NCBI RefSeq assembly: GCF_000283155.1
Contig: NW_004454175.1
Span: 3,094,536-3,158,535, forward strand
Direction: 5' to 3'
Length of the DNA stretch: 64,000 nt
From: Ceratotherium simum simum
Taxonomy: Eukaryota; Chordata; Mammalia; Perissodactyla; Rhinocerotidae
Shown here: positions 22,542 to 34,197 of the stretch, in pieces
Layout of the letters: each line of letters starts with the position of its first letter
Position numbering within the stretch: position 1 is the stretch's first letter
Notes under the pieces: model-generated
Told to the model about the DNA's origin: nothing
Seen by the model: the letters and a program-made list of their open reading frames with translations, nothing else
Database searches by the model: none
Position numbers and translations under genes: made by a program

Positions 22542-23799
22542 CAGTGATGGCTTTGAATTCTGGCAGTGCCCAAGTACTAGAGGGTAAGAGTTTCATCTGG
22601 TGGGCACCCACATACTAACTTATCCCTCATTCATACTTTCATTATGAAATTATGAAAGAAAAATGTCCGTTCTAATTTGGAAATTACATTCTACATCTCT
22701 GGCTGTATAACATCAAGGCGGTTGCTTTTCCTTATATTATTATCTAGTCTGGTGTTATCTGGTGTTATCTATTATTATCTTTCTTGTGTGTGTGTTGTTG
22801 TTTTCCCCTAATGAACTAACAGAGTTTCAAACATTATACAAGTAACCCGGTTCCATTTGCTAGTTTCCACAATTCTTTAAAATCAAGACACCAGATAAAA
22901 TAACGTTTGGATGGCTACAGTCTAGTATCAGCATATGACACAAGCCTGGTCTTTGAAAAGACGTAAATCAGATAACACAGTTCCAGTGATGCTGTGCTCT
23001 TTTGATTCTTTAAAGCCTCCTGTCAAGGCTGCCTTTACCCGCGTCTTTTGGTAATAAGAGAATTGGATCACTGGCGTCATCGCGAGATGCATCTGGCGGC
23101 AGCTTTGCTTCATCATCCTCGTTACCAGGGGCTTGTGGGCCAGGATTTCTTTCGGTTCCATTTGTTTTATGTCTGTATGTTTCTGAGTTCTCACAGCCTC
23201 TCTGTGCATGTGTGTGCGTGTGCGTGTGTGTAGTGTAAGGAGACAACGAGACAGACGACTGCGAGATTGGAAGAGAGACAAAAGAAGATGGGGAAGAGAA
23301 TGGGCAGCAGTGTGCTGAGGATTCCTTCCTCCTCTGGTCCTGTCCCTGTTCTTTCTCTAGCCAGGCCTGGTCAGTCACTCCTGCCCTTACCATTCTCAGC
23401 AGAGGGACACTGTGGCTTCCTTTGCAACTGTTCCTAGTTTTTCTATCCTCTGTCTGTCCACCTAATCGCCCTCTTTATGGATCAGAGGCTCTGGGATGTG
23501 TGGCATAGAGAATATCTCACACAGGGAGGCACATGTTTCTCTGCCTGCTTTTCAAACAGCACATTCTAGACTTAGTGGCACAAGAAGAAACGCATTCTCT
23601 TTGTATCCATATAAGGCTGTCGCTCACTCTTCCTAATGTCAAAGGTTCTGCTTTTGGTCAGCCAAGACAAGAAGCAGATAATTTCCCATATAAAAATCCT
23701 TGAAGAGAATCTGCAATTTAAGCTTCAGTTTTCCGCTTGGTTATAGACTGGGATGACTCATTTCTTTCTGGACCTCACTAATTAATTAGGAAATTAAAA
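22542..23799. other. Unassigned sequence with short TG repeat
   Basis: Contains a (TG)n-like stretch at about 23207-23232 and a purine-rich run at about 23268-23305. No gene or transposon recognised. Confidence 0.45.
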
Positions 23800-23915
23800 T
23801 ATTTGTTGATTGCTTACTATACGCCAAGCTCTGTGCTAGGTACTTGGGATGCAAGAATGAGCCTAAATAGACATAGCCCCTGCCCTCACAGATTGGCAGC
23901 CTAGTGTTAACTTTC
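23800..23915 (-). mobile_element. L2 (or MIR) 3' end
   Basis: 'attgcttactatacgccaagctctgtgctaggtacttgggatgcaagaatgagc…ccctgccctcacagattggcagcctagtg' is antisense L2 3' UTR (TGAGCACCTACTATGTGCCAGGCACTGTGCTAGGCGCTGGGGATACA…CCTGCCCTCATGGAGCTTACA). Confidence 0.65.
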
Positions 23916-24205
23916 TAGGTTTAAATGGAAATCAGCTTAAGCAGGAAAGTGATTTGTCAAAGAACATTGGGGAGCTCACAGAATCAATAGGAAGGTTGTA
24001 GGCCAGGCTCAGAAAAGGACTGTTGCAGGGGTCTAAGTAGTAGGCTGCAGGGAGTAGGAACCACTTGGTGGTCTAGTAGGGTACCCCCACTGGAGGGAGT
24101 ATGTGGGTCACAACCATTTTCCCCATTCTTGCACCACTCCCCTCAAGATGCAGAGTCCCAGGAGTGAGCATCTTCATGGCTTATCTGGGTCACTTGTTAC
24201 CTTGG

Positions 24206-24219
24206 CCCGGAGATGGCAG
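24206..24219 (+). promoter_or_regulatory. CTCF-like motif
   Basis: CCCGGAGATGGCAG matches CCASYAGRKGGCRS at 12 of 14 positions. Motif evidence only. Confidence 0.2.
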
Positions 24220-24694
24220 AAGCCCTTGACTTATGGCTCCATCAGAAGGTGCGCAATGCAAGGGGCTGAGTATGTAATTTCCTTTAAGAATAGCAGGGGA
24301 CTGCCATCAAAAGAAAGGGGAAGGGATGGGCGGGACTGCCAAAAAGAGCTCCTCAGCATCCCCTACTATACCAGGGCCCAGACTGAGTAGAACCAGTTGG
24401 TTCTTTTTTCACATAGGCGGCAGATAAATGGCAAAGATGTTGCTAGGAGGAAACAAACTTGGAGGAAAGCAAAGGCACAGATCCTCTCAATTCTCGGTGA
24501 CTTGTTGATGTGATATCACGTTAATTTAACTCTGTTAAGTGTTGTTCACCTACTTGATAACTTTAGGCTTGATTCCTGTGTAGAAAATATTGTTTTAATT
24601 TCTAGAAATGTTCCTGCTGCATCTGCTAGACGTAAAATTCATAGTTGTCGTGTGATATCTCAGGGAGAGGGCAGATGCACGGGAATTGGGTGCT

Positions 24695-24885
24695 GCCACA
24701 AAATAGGTGGGTAGGTTGGGACAAGTTACTTAACTTTTCTGAGACTCAATTTTCTCATTTGTAAAATTAGCATATTCAGGTCTATTTCTGGATGGTTGTG
24801 AAAATTACAGGATTAAAAATGAGAATATAAATGAAGTCCCTTACGTGTAGTAGATGCTCAGTAAATTGTAGATATTGTGGTTGTG
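24695..24885 (+). mobile_element. MIR SINE
   Basis: 'gggacaagttacttaacttttctgagactcaattttctcatttgtaaaatt' followed by 'gtagtagatgctcagtaaatt' covers the MIR core and 3' end in sense orientation. Confidence 0.8.
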
Positions 24886-25114
24886 TTGTTATAGAAACCT
24901 TCTTCCTACTCATCTTTAAGCCTATCTCAATTCTATGCCCTTAAGCCCTTGTCAACTCCTGAACATCCTCCATTCAGGCAAAAGTGGCCAAAACAAAGAG
25001 ATAACTCATCATCTCAATAATAACTTGAGATAAATAAAGAAGCTGGGAGTGGCACAATTGCAAAATTAATAAATTCAGTAATTATTTGATGTCATCAAGG
25101 CCCCAGGCTCTTTC

Positions 25115-25665
25115 TTTCACTCTGCCATTCTCAGTGTGTTGGCTTTGTTCCTAGGGTGTGTTCCCTCATAGTTACAAGATGGCTGCACCAGCTCCAGCTA
25201 TCATCTCCTCACACAAAAGTGGCCAACGGCAAGAGAGGAAGTTTCTTCTTGTGTGTTTCAAGGAGTAAAATTTTTCCAGAATCCCTGGCCCTGGTGAGGC
25301 TTTTTCCTCTAGTTCCATCCCCCCACAGCTCTGGGATCTCCGCTAAGGGTGGCAAAGTGATTTGGCTGTCCAAGATCTTACATCTTCCCTCTCTTCTAGG
25401 AAAAGAGGCAGTGTCTCTGGAAGTGCACCTGCTTCCAGATGCACTGCCTCTTTCTCTCTCTTTAACCTTGACAGGATCACATGCCTGGACCTGCACCAAT
25501 CTGTGTACAGGGAATTTTGATACAAGACCACAGGTGTCTACCTCTGAAATTGGGGGTGGACAAACCACATTTCTGAGAATGAAGAAATCCCCCCCATTAG
25601 GACACCATTTGGTGGGTGGCAGGTAATGGCTATGCTAGGGAGGCAGCAAACAAATGTCTACTACA
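25115..25665 (+). mobile_element. Old interspersed repeat, family not assigned (copy 1 of 3)
   Basis: 'ttggctttgttcctagggtgtgttcc', 'caagatggctgcaccagctccagctatcatctcctcacaca', 'tttttccagaatccctggccc' and the end 'ggctatgctagggaggcagcaaacaaatgtctacta' belong to a family I have seen in many mammals but cannot name with confidence. Two more copies lie at 29035-29480 and 63490-63715 in the same orientation. A 156-codon frame inside it is a repeat artefact. Confidence 0.5.
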
Positions 25666-25734
25666 CCAACCCCAGCGCAATCTCTGAACTTAAAGGCTTA
25701 GTAATTAAGGTCAGTCAGTGTACTGCCCTGTACT

Positions 25735-25850
25735 CTCTGTTATAGTCCATTTAATTGAAATCAATTACACGTATTCGGTGCCAACTTATGCCATGCTATG
25801 TACCTGGTGCTGGGGGGCAAAGAAGAAGACAGCCAAACCCCTGGCCTTAA
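25735..25850 (-). mobile_element. L2 3' end fragment
   Basis: 'tcggtgccaacttatgccatgctatgtacctggtgctggggggcaaagaagaagacagcc…ccctggccttaaagctcag' resembles antisense L2 3' UTR. Confidence 0.5.
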
Positions 25851-25889
25851 AGCTCAGGGTATTATTGCCTCAGATTATTAAATGGTCTT

Positions 25890-26075
25890 TTGGTATTTCT
25901 CTTTCCATATGTTATCCCGTGACCTATATTGTAAGTGTCATGAAGGCAAGAGCCTTGTCTGTTCAGGACATATTTGCCCAAACCCTGCCCCCCCCCATAG
26001 CACCTTAACCACACACACAGGGATCACTCAGAAGATTTGTGGACTGTTTGATTGGTGGCCGAATTCACACCTGTT
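25890..26075 (+). mobile_element. L2 3' end
   Basis: 'attgtaagtgtcatgaaggcaagagccttgtctgttc' matches sense L2 (TTGTAAGCTCCATGAGGGCAGGGACCTTGTCTGTC). It lies tail-to-head with the minus-strand L2 just upstream. Confidence 0.6.
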
Positions 26076-26139
26076 GAATGACTCCCAACACAGAACCCTG
26101 CCTGTCCTCCAGCTCTCCTTCAGCTTCTTTGTTTGGGTT

Positions 26140-26530
26140 GATGTCTGTATTGTGGTAGAGATTGCTAGTGTTCACCCACCTCCAGTTCCCTTCTCCTTCC
26201 TGAATTATTATACACAGCTGAATTATTCTTCTTGTCCCCCTGGTATCTAAGTGGGACCACGAGACTGAGTTCTGATGGATGGAACATGGGCAGAAGCTAC
26301 ACTGGCTACCACCAGGTAGCCATAAAACCTTCTATGCAGTCTTCTAAGCACTCCCCTTCTCTGTCGTTGGGGCTAGGAGTGAGATCCTTTGAGATCCCAG
26401 AAGATGGAGGATCCCCATGGTGTAAGGAGCCCAGACCCTTGACTCACTGCTTAGAAGAGGTGTCCCCAGGAGAGCTGCCCGGCCAGGGACATTCACACTG
26501 AACTCGGAGTGAGCATGCGCCTGTGATTTG
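26140..26530 (+). mobile_element. Decayed LTR-like interspersed repeat
   Basis: 'gtattgtggtagagattgctagtgttcacccacc' and 'ccagaagatggaggatccccatggtgtaaggagcccagaccc…tcactgcttagaagag' recall old mammalian LTR repeats with GATGGCGGAGCCACAAGATGGAAGGAGCCTGGGTCCCTGAATCAC. Orientation and family are tentative. Confidence 0.35.
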
Positions 26531-27184
26531 ATAAAGCTGCTAGCATCACACCTTGATTTACTATTCTTATTTTTTAAGAGAGCAATTCTGGTTCTAGTAG
26601 TTTTCAAAGGGTCTTTTGATTTATAAGAAAAACTCTAGGAAGTTGCTATCTTTGAAAAGAGAATACATTTATGCCGAGCACTGATGACATTTTCAGATAT
26701 AATGTCCAACATTTTGCAGGATGGTCAATTTTCAGGAGAATATACCTTTCCAGTAATAATCAGGACATTTGCATTATCCTCCATTTGGGGATGAAATGAT
26801 TATAAACGGTTCCATTTGTGCATTAGTGAAATCCCTTGATCCCACGGTGTGCCTGTCATCTAACTGCTCATTTGCAGGTATTCAGCATTCCCAATAAGAG
26901 TATTCCCCTACCTGCTTTTAAATCATTACTGTTTTTATAATGGCTTCATTATTTCTTAATTGTCCTAATTTTCTTTCTTACCTATTCTTGTTAAAAGCCG
27001 ATTAAAATATGAATAATTTCAGCATCCCAGGCATTCTGGAAACAAAATGAATTTCAGATTTACCTTCATTTGTCAGTGAAAGCCAGAAGAGGAAAGCAGG
27101 ATGGACAATTCTAGATTAACCTCAACTGAATTTAATTAGGCCTTTATGCCACATCCCCATGGCACTCAGAATTGGGTAATGTTA
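26531..27184. other. AT-rich repeat-poor sequence
   Basis: No transposon recognised. 26920-27140 contains dense homeodomain-type cores (aatcattac, cctaatttt, gattaaaatatg, aatttaattagg) in otherwise unique DNA. Confidence 0.4.
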
Positions 27185-27290
27185 GAGCCAGAAGGATCTT
27201 AGTGACCATTCAGTCCTCACCACTCAGTTACCAAGAGACTGCACAGTTGGATAGTGATGAGGAAAGGATTAGTCCAGGTCTAACGATTTC
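27185..27290 (-). mobile_element. MIR-like fragment
   Basis: 'gagccagaaggatcttagtgaccattcagtcct…' resembles the antisense 3' end of MIR-class SINEs (GAGCTGGAAGGGACCTTAGAGATCATCTAGTCC). Confidence 0.45.
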
Positions 27291-27759
27291 CACTAAATGA
27301 GCTAGGTGAAATTAAACCTATGTATGTGAGTGAGCTTTCTCTCTTTTCAGGACTGTCACCTGTCTCTCCGGTTTCCCCCTCTGCCCAGACCTAGAGTCCA
27401 CAAGCTAAAGGCACTAACAAACACCACTGGCTTACTGGTTGGTTGATGTCTCTAGATGCTTCTGCCAAAACAGTGAGTCCAAAAACATCTTTTGACAATA
27501 TATTTACAAAGTCTCTTTTTACCACCACCCTGTCCATTCGTCCATTCTCTATTCCTCAGTTCACTGCTGTTCCTGCTTGAATTGTCTCTGAGTAAAGCAA
27601 GATAGGAAGGAATCTTCTATTCCCTGCAACTATTGAGATGCCACCCTCTTCCGTGTGGTAACGTTCTTCTAACCCATTAGGAGAGTCACTACCATCCAGT
27701 ATACTTTTTTAGGCGTAAACATTTTTTCCCTCAGCTCAGGAACATCAAACTCTTGTCTC

Positions 27760-27870
27760 AGATGATCCTCTAACTAGCTATATGACTTGGAACTAAATTC
27801 CTCACCTTGCTGACCCTTAGTTTCTCATCAGTAAAATGAGGGGTTAGTTCAGAATGCCATTGTCACTTCC
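27760..27870 (+). mobile_element. MIR SINE
   Basis: 'agctatatgacttggaactaaattcctcaccttgctgacccttagtttctcatcagtaaaatgagg' is a diverged sense MIR core. Confidence 0.7.
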
Positions 27871-27884
27871 AGTTGGAATTAAAT

Positions 27885-28005
27885 AATCAATCAGTTCAAC
27901 AGCATTTGACAGCCATTGTGGAAGACCCTGGGAATAAAAAAAAAAGAATGAGAAATATCTCCTCTGCTTAAGAAGCTCCCAATTTGGCTTGAAGTCCTGC
28001 TTTTT
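27885..28005 (-). mobile_element. L2 3' end fragment
   Basis: 'gtggaagaccctgggaataaaa…ctgcttaagaagctcccaatttgg' resembles antisense L2 (…CTGGGAATAAAAAGATGAA…CCTCAAGAAGCTCACAGTC). Confidence 0.45.
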
Positions 28006-29034
28006 CTAGAGGAGGTAAAGAAAATGGATGGGTAACTGGTTCCCTGGGTGAGATCCGGGAATCACACTGGGAAATGTGGAATCCAGGGACCTCTCCTGAA
28101 CTGTCTGGATTTTAAAGCTCCATTGGCACTTCTCTTTTTATCATGATTCTAGATCATGTTCTTGAGACTTGAATTACCTCTCACCTCTATCTAAAATCTT
28201 TCTTTTTGTATTTCATCTGTTCCTTGTTCTCCTTTCCAGTTGTCTTCTCTGTAGATTGTCAACATTTAAGAATTAGGTTTTAGATTCTCTACACAGGTCA
28301 CCCCTTGATGCTCTCATCCTGGCCTCCAATTCTTCCTACACAGACTTTTGTGCTTTCACATACATGTACATGTATCTGCTACCCTAGAATTCTGCTTATA
28401 TTTTTATTTTACAAAGCAGTTCTTTCTTAATACGTCCTTATAAAGCTGTACCCAATTGATCAAAGGAAAGTAATTCCTTCTCTCTGCCTCTATTCCACTT
28501 TAAAATTCTGGATACTTGTCAATCATATCAGAGTCAGAGGAAGCTTGATGGAATGGTGGAAGCAATCCAGCAAAGCCTGCCTATCAAAAGCTTCCTGGAG
28601 GTCTGTGCTTGGTCTGATGATATGGAACCTCTACAATCCATTGTATTCACTCATCTCAGACTGCTCTGATGTTCTGCAAATCCAAAACATGTCCACCAGC
28701 TGGTCTCCATTTCTGTGTTCTCTTTTCTTCATTTGCTGTTGGCAGTGGATAAATCAGAGATTACCTGTGTCAATGAGGACTTCAGTTTCCTAAGTGTGTC
28801 AAATCACCTAAACCTTGGGATGGTTTTTCCCCAATACGACCATTGTAATCTTTCATGGTACCCTTATACCTCTGGCAGACTCTGTGTTTGGCACATGGAC
28901 TCAGCAAGTAAAGGGTCTTTGTTCATCTGGGGCACAGATGAGAGTTCTTCTATTTCATCGACTAGAACAACGGACTCAGATTCTATAGTCACTGGCCCAT
29001 TATGGTTCATGTGCATTATTTTAGAGAGCACTAG
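28006..29034. other. Unassigned sequence
   Basis: No gene or repeat recognised. Overlapping plus-strand frames at 28545-28793 and 28715-29077 have no motif. Confidence 0.45.
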
Positions 29035-29480
29035 TCAGGACAGTTTTGGTTGTAAGGGACAGAAAACCCACCTCTAAGCTGACAAGTTAAAAAAAATTTA
29101 ATAGATCATATAATAATAAGTAAAAAAAAATCTAGGTGCATTTTAGGCATGGTTGGATCCTGGAGTTCAAATTCATTTGGACTCAGTCTCCCTCTTACTT
29201 ACTCTTCCATTTGTTGGCTTCCCTCTTGGATGGATCCTCTTCTAATGATGGCCCCCAACAACTTCAGACAAATATCCTCCTGGGTTCATGTTCAGCTCAG
29301 CAAAAAGCTTCTGGGCCTGGTTATGACTGGTCAAAATGGAGTCATGTGCCTATCTTTGAGCCAATCATTGTGGTCAGGGGGAGGGAACATCCTGATTGTA
29401 GAAGCTTGGATTACACGTCTGCTTCAGGAGCAGCAGTGTACCCAGTCTACCCTGTGCTCTGAGATTAGGCAACGGTGGTT
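29035..29480 (+). mobile_element. Old interspersed repeat, same unassigned family (copy 2 of 3)
   Basis: Starts 'agttttggttgtaagggacagaaaaccca', passes 'ggcatggttggatcctggagttcaaa', 'ttcagctcagcaaaaagcttctggg' and 'ccaatcattgtggtcaggggga'. This copy preserves the family 5' half missing from copy 1. The 148-codon frame at 29149-29595 is inside the repeat. Confidence 0.5.
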
Positions 29481-29770
29481 TCCTCACAGGAAATTAAAGG
29501 TATGGTTACCAGAAAAAGGGCAAGGAGATTCTGGGCAGGCCAGAATGCCAGAGGTCCACTGCATGGGGACAATACCTGAAAACCTGTTTGTTTAATTCAT
29601 CTCTTTTTCTTTTTTAAGATTATAGTTTGAGATCATAGTCTTATAAACTTTCTTCTTGCTGGCTTTCCAATTGTCTCATTATGTCTGGTTCTAACTCAAA
29701 GTCTTGAGGCAATGAAGGATTCTCATCTTTTTAGTACTGCAGCTTATACTTTCAAAAATCAGAGATGGCT

Positions 29771-30028
29771 CAGGGCCAGCCCAGTGGCATAGTGATTAAG
29801 TTCCAGTGCTCCGCTTCAGTGGCCAGGGGTTCGCCAGTTTGGATCCTTGGCTCGGACCTACTCGCCGCTCAACAAGCCATGCTGAGGCAGCATCCCACAT
29901 AGAAGAACTAGAAGGACCTACAAGTAGGATATATAACTATGTACTGGGGCTTTGGGAAGAAAAAAGAAAAAGAGGAAGATTGGCAACAGATGTTAGCTCA
30001 GGGCCAATCTTCCTTAAAAAAAAAAAAT
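29771..30028 (+). mobile_element. ERE SINE with both tail modules
   Basis: 'agggccagcccagtggcatagtgattaag' is the A-box end. The B box is weak (GTTTGGATCCT). The tail joins 'agaactagaaggacctacaa…ggggctttgg' to 'gaggaagattggcaacagatgttagctcagggcc'. Target duplication 'tcagagatggct' at 29759-29770 and 'tcagaggtggct' at 30029-30040, one mismatch. Confidence 0.94.
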
Positions 30029-32334
30029 TCAGAGGTGGCTTGTGTTATTTCCATTCTGTGAATCAATGGGGAAAAAAAACACCATTGTGCAAGGTTTCAA
30101 CTGTTTCTCCAATCTAGCATGCACATGGCAATGACTTCAGAGTGTTTACTGGTTATGAACACAATATTACATTGTACGTGAGGCAAAGAGTATATCTTGT
30201 ACTTCAATTTCATAAACTGTTTTCTAATTTATCGATTAATTTATTCTGTGTTCATCAAGAGACTTTCAACATTTAAACCCTGGGAAAAGACAGGCATTCT
30301 TCATCATAAAATTAGCAAATTTGGTAAAACATGAAAAGAAAAAAAATTCATTCTCACTTGCAATTGTCTAAATAGTCCACAGATGAGCATGAACTATTGT
30401 CAAGTATATTTGTTTGTTTACTTGATTTATAAGATGGAACTTGATGTATAAAAACATCGTAGCATATGTATGGTTAAATATGGGCCTACATTAATCTGTT
30501 GGCTCACAGTATCATGTTTCTTTCCGTGCTTCAAAATTCCCTTAGCACATCTTTGACACTCAATGTATATATGTTAATAGTGACTCTTCTCTATGATTTC
30601 ACATAAACACCAAACAAAAAGAGTAACAGGGGAAAAAAGACCTATGGAAATATCTATGGAGTCATTGTATTATTTTGGATCCTTGTCAAGAAGCCAAATG
30701 CATATTCAAAGAGAAATGTGAAGGGTTTCTCACCATCCAGGCAGGGTACTGTGCATCCTAATGAGTTACTCCAACTACTTGGGTGTCCCCAAGGAAACTG
30801 GGCCTTTCCTTGTATAGTCTAGGATGGAAGAACATTTTGAATATCAGAAGGTGTGACAGTAGCAACATGAGCAGTGCATGTCCTGTTGGCCTCATGCCAT
30901 CCCAAAGATAGCCAGCAGTTCCTCTTTTATGGGGCCAGCTGGGGGTAGCTCCGACTTACAGACAGTGGCCAGTCCTTCAGGGGCTAGGCCGCCTAGGCAC
31001 AAATAACTATCAAACTCTCTTAAAAAAGACAGAGCTAAACCTCCATCACTTGCATACATTTCAGACATAGCATGGTGCATTGTTGTATTAAAGTTAGGTT
31101 GTGTCAGACGGTTTTATATCTAAGGCCCATGGTATTCAACTAATTTAGAAGACAATCTTGTAACTAAAGGAAAACTCTCATTACAAATGGCCTTTGCTTG
31201 GCAGCCTCATGTCCCATAGAGGAGATTGTTCTTACCAAGATGATCTCTCAGACTGAAATGAAGGGATCATTGTTACAAATATTGGCCTCAGCCCTGAGTC
31301 TTCGATTCTATTTCTTCAGCTATAGCATTGAGAGGGTGACACTGACCACCGAATGTATTTAGTGTACTTTTGTACCAAGTTGTACTCCTCATAGGAATGC
31401 TCTGACAACTGATGAAACAACTCCCTAGGGCCCTTGAATTCTTTGGCATTTCCCTAAAAAGCACTCGGAAATGAAAGAATGTCTAAATTTTACATATCCT
31501 CTCTTTGATTAAATGGACAAAAACAGCATCTACTCATCTTTGGGGGATGTTTCTAGGCAACCAGCCTTGCACGATATAGAGATCATTGAATCTGTTCCAT
31601 TATTCTACCTAGTGTTCCCAAGGCGTTCAGAGATCTCAAAACATTCCAAACATTTTACTAAGAATCTTCCTTTAGCTTTATTAATAGGAACTGAGGACAT
31701 TTTGGATGCAGGGACATTGCTGGTGCAACTTCATCGAAAATGGAAATCTTACACATTTTGGGCTTAACTAATAAATTGGCATCATGATACAAATGCTATC
31801 ATCTTATGTCTCTCACATTCTCGGAGTCTCCAAATGTGTGTGTATGGGTGTGCGTGCATGTGTTTTAATTTCAGTCTGGTATTAGAATTCTCTTGGCTTA
31901 TGATTACAAACTATGAACATCCCCTCCGATATTATTTCCTGACAAGTAGCACAGGTTGTCACGACTACCACATGGACCAGGGGATTCCCCCAAGTGGCCT
32001 CTGCATCCTTTCCTTGAAGTAGCTGAAATTTATGAGTCCTGGCTTGAAAATTATAAGAATTCCCATTACAGGGTCCAGATCTCTTTTGGCTGAAATTTTG
32101 ATTTTATAAGATTTCTGTTGGAATGCAGGGAGATGTCAGTCTTGCACATCAGAGGGGGTCTGATGAGTCCAGAAATTCTTTGTATTTCATTGTTTTCGAC
32201 TCTGATTTACTACTCCTGGTGGGCCAGCTGTCCAGTGGCTGCCATAAGTAAATGCACATTCTCCCGTTCTGGAATATAGTCTGTTGTATTTCTCTGGACG
32301 TTTTAAATAAGAGACTAGACATCCCCAGCCAGAG
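30029..32334. other. Unassigned repeat-poor sequence
   Basis: About 2.3 kb without a transposon I can name. A minus-strand frame at 30892-31080 (62 codons) starts and stops cleanly but has no recognisable relative. Confidence 0.45.
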
Positions 32335-32402
32335 AGAATTTAAGCAGTGGGACAAGATGACCTCTTGAGGTCATTTCCAATTCCATGTCTCCATGATTCT
32401 GC
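32335..32402 (+). mobile_element. MIR-class 3' tail with palindromic AGGTCA half-sites
   Basis: 'gggacaagatgacctcttgaggtcatttccaattccatgtctccatgattct' matches the 3' end of MIR-class SINEs (GGACTAGATGACCTCTAAGGTCCCTTCCAGCTCTAACATTCTATGATTCT). Bases 32358-32373 read TGACCT-cttg-AGGTCA. Confidence 0.6.
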
Positions 32403-33064
32403 TTTCCCCTCTGGAAAGCAGATATTAACGTTTTACCAGGTTCCACACTTCGCTTTTTCAGCTTTTGTACTTCAAGCGTCTATTGATCGTGCAGTGGTTG
32501 CACACTATTCCTTTGTTCTTTACATCTTTATTGATGCAAAGCAGTGCCAGAAACTGCTCTTGAACAGTTATTCAATTCCTGATGTCCTTCATGTATCAGA
32601 TTGGGGATTTCATTTCTTAGAACTACTGGGCTGGCTACACAATTAATTGCTTCTTATTAATAAGCCATTAGACTCACTTGACCAACCCTCAACAGCTGAA
32701 GAAAAGCACCCCTCCCCCTCCTTTGCCCATATCTCTTTCTCTTTTGATGTTGAAGCTGTTCTCCTATGTAATGGGAGACTTGCTGGAGCGTCTGGAGGTC
32801 TCTGGCTCATTTAAAGTGACAGGAAGTGTTATCTCCTGATAATAAACAGATTTCTGTGGCCATCACTGTGACCTTTATCCCTTCACCCATTGGAGGGATC
32901 CCAGAAGGCCACTGACACTTAACTCTGGGTAATAACATGGCTGTTAAGAAAAGGAGTTGTATGTTTGCATTTGTGTATGCGTGTAAATATCCGGTCACCG
33001 GCACCAGCAGTCTCTGTTCAGGAGGAAGCATAACATCCAGGGGAGGAGGGCAGCTCTGGGGAAA
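32403..33064. other. Unassigned sequence
   Basis: Nothing recognised. Confidence 0.4.
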
Positions 33065-33255
33065 GAGAGATGTCAGTTTGAAATCCAGCTCCACCACTTA
33101 TTAGGTTTGTAAGACCTTGGACAAGTTACTTCTCCTTTCTAAGCCTCAGTTTCTCCTTCTGAAAAATGGGGTCGTAGTACACCAATGCTGTTCATCGTTT
33201 TGAGAATTAAACGAGGTGCCTGCATGGAGATTACATTCAATAACAACTAGCTACA
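33065..33255 (+). mobile_element. MIR SINE
   Basis: 'ccagctccaccacttattaggtttgtaagaccttggacaagttacttctcctttctaagcctcagtttctcc' matches MIR over its tRNA-related end and core. Confidence 0.85.
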
Positions 33256-33295
33256 ATTGCTCTCTCTAGTCCACAGCCCATTGACTTACGTTCAG

Positions 33296-33475
33296 TGGTG
33301 TAATGGGCAATGAATGGGCTTTGGAGCCACACAGGTCTGGTATGATCCCCAACAGTGCCATTGACTCTGTGACCTTACTCTCTGACCCTTATTTTCCCTT
33401 CTCAGAGGGCTGGTGTGAGGAATAAAATGAGGTAATGAGTTGTGCCTGGCATGCGGCGGGCTCTCAAAAACACAT
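33296..33475 (+). mobile_element. MIR SINE
   Basis: 'aatgggctttggagccacacaggtctggtatgatccc' is the MIR tRNA-related head; the core is degraded, and 'gtgcctggcatgcggcgggctctcaaaaa' is the tail. A second MIR in tandem, about 40 bp after the previous one. Confidence 0.75.
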
Positions 33476-34197
33476 GGGTCTCCCGACCGGAGAGCATCAG
33501 GGCCCTTTAGACCTCCCCCTCTCAAGAACACGGAACTGGGTTCAGCCCCAGGCTGACTCACAGCCCTGACTGTGACTGCTGGCCACATCTGTGCTCTGTG
33601 AAGGTGGACGTCTTGCCCAGGCTGTGATCTCTGCATCTGTTCTGTGTTAATGGTCCTCACATTGTCAGGAGTCCAGTCCTCCTTGCCCCTCCCACTACAG
33701 TTCCACAGTGCTTTATCCAGATCCTTGGGGCCAGATGTGTTTCAGAATTCAGAATTTTCTGTATTTCAGAAAGACAACTTTGTGCCATCTGCATTAGAGC
33801 ACCTAACCCCCAGTGGGGTCTGGGCAGCACTCAGTAATCAAACATATTAACATTTCTGCAATGAAATGTATGACTATTTATCTTAAAGTAAGATAACTGT
33901 GAATATGTTCACATCTTTTCAGATCAGGTTTTGCAAATAAATGTGTTCAGGTCACGTCAGAATTACCTACCAAATGAGTTAGGGAAAAATATTCCATTTT
34001 CAGAGCTTTTTTTAATTTTGAGATTGCTGATCAGAGATTGTGGACCTGTAGAAACCCAGGAGCTAGAATTGACTCTTAGGTCTTCTATTCTGTTCCTCCG
34101 ATAATCTATTTCCAATGATTCCATTCCCCTCGGCTATAAATATCCTTTCTAAACTGTACCAAATTACAGAATTCTCACTTCAAAACCATTTCTTGAG
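33476..34197. other. Unassigned sequence
   Basis: No gene recognised. 33700-33790 has repeated 'ttcagaattcagaatttt…tttcagaaa' strings that look like a decayed repeat I cannot place. Confidence 0.4.

Noticed and set aside
25156..25626. Plus-strand open frame of 156 codons
   Set aside because: Lies entirely inside an old interspersed repeat that recurs at 29035 and 63490.
30892..31080. Clean 62-codon minus-strand frame
   Set aside because: Short, no recognisable relative and no splice or promoter context; cannot be separated from chance.
33700..33790. Repeated 'ttcagaattcagaatttt' strings as a candidate new repeat
   Set aside because: Too short and diverged to define borders; likely a decayed old repeat.
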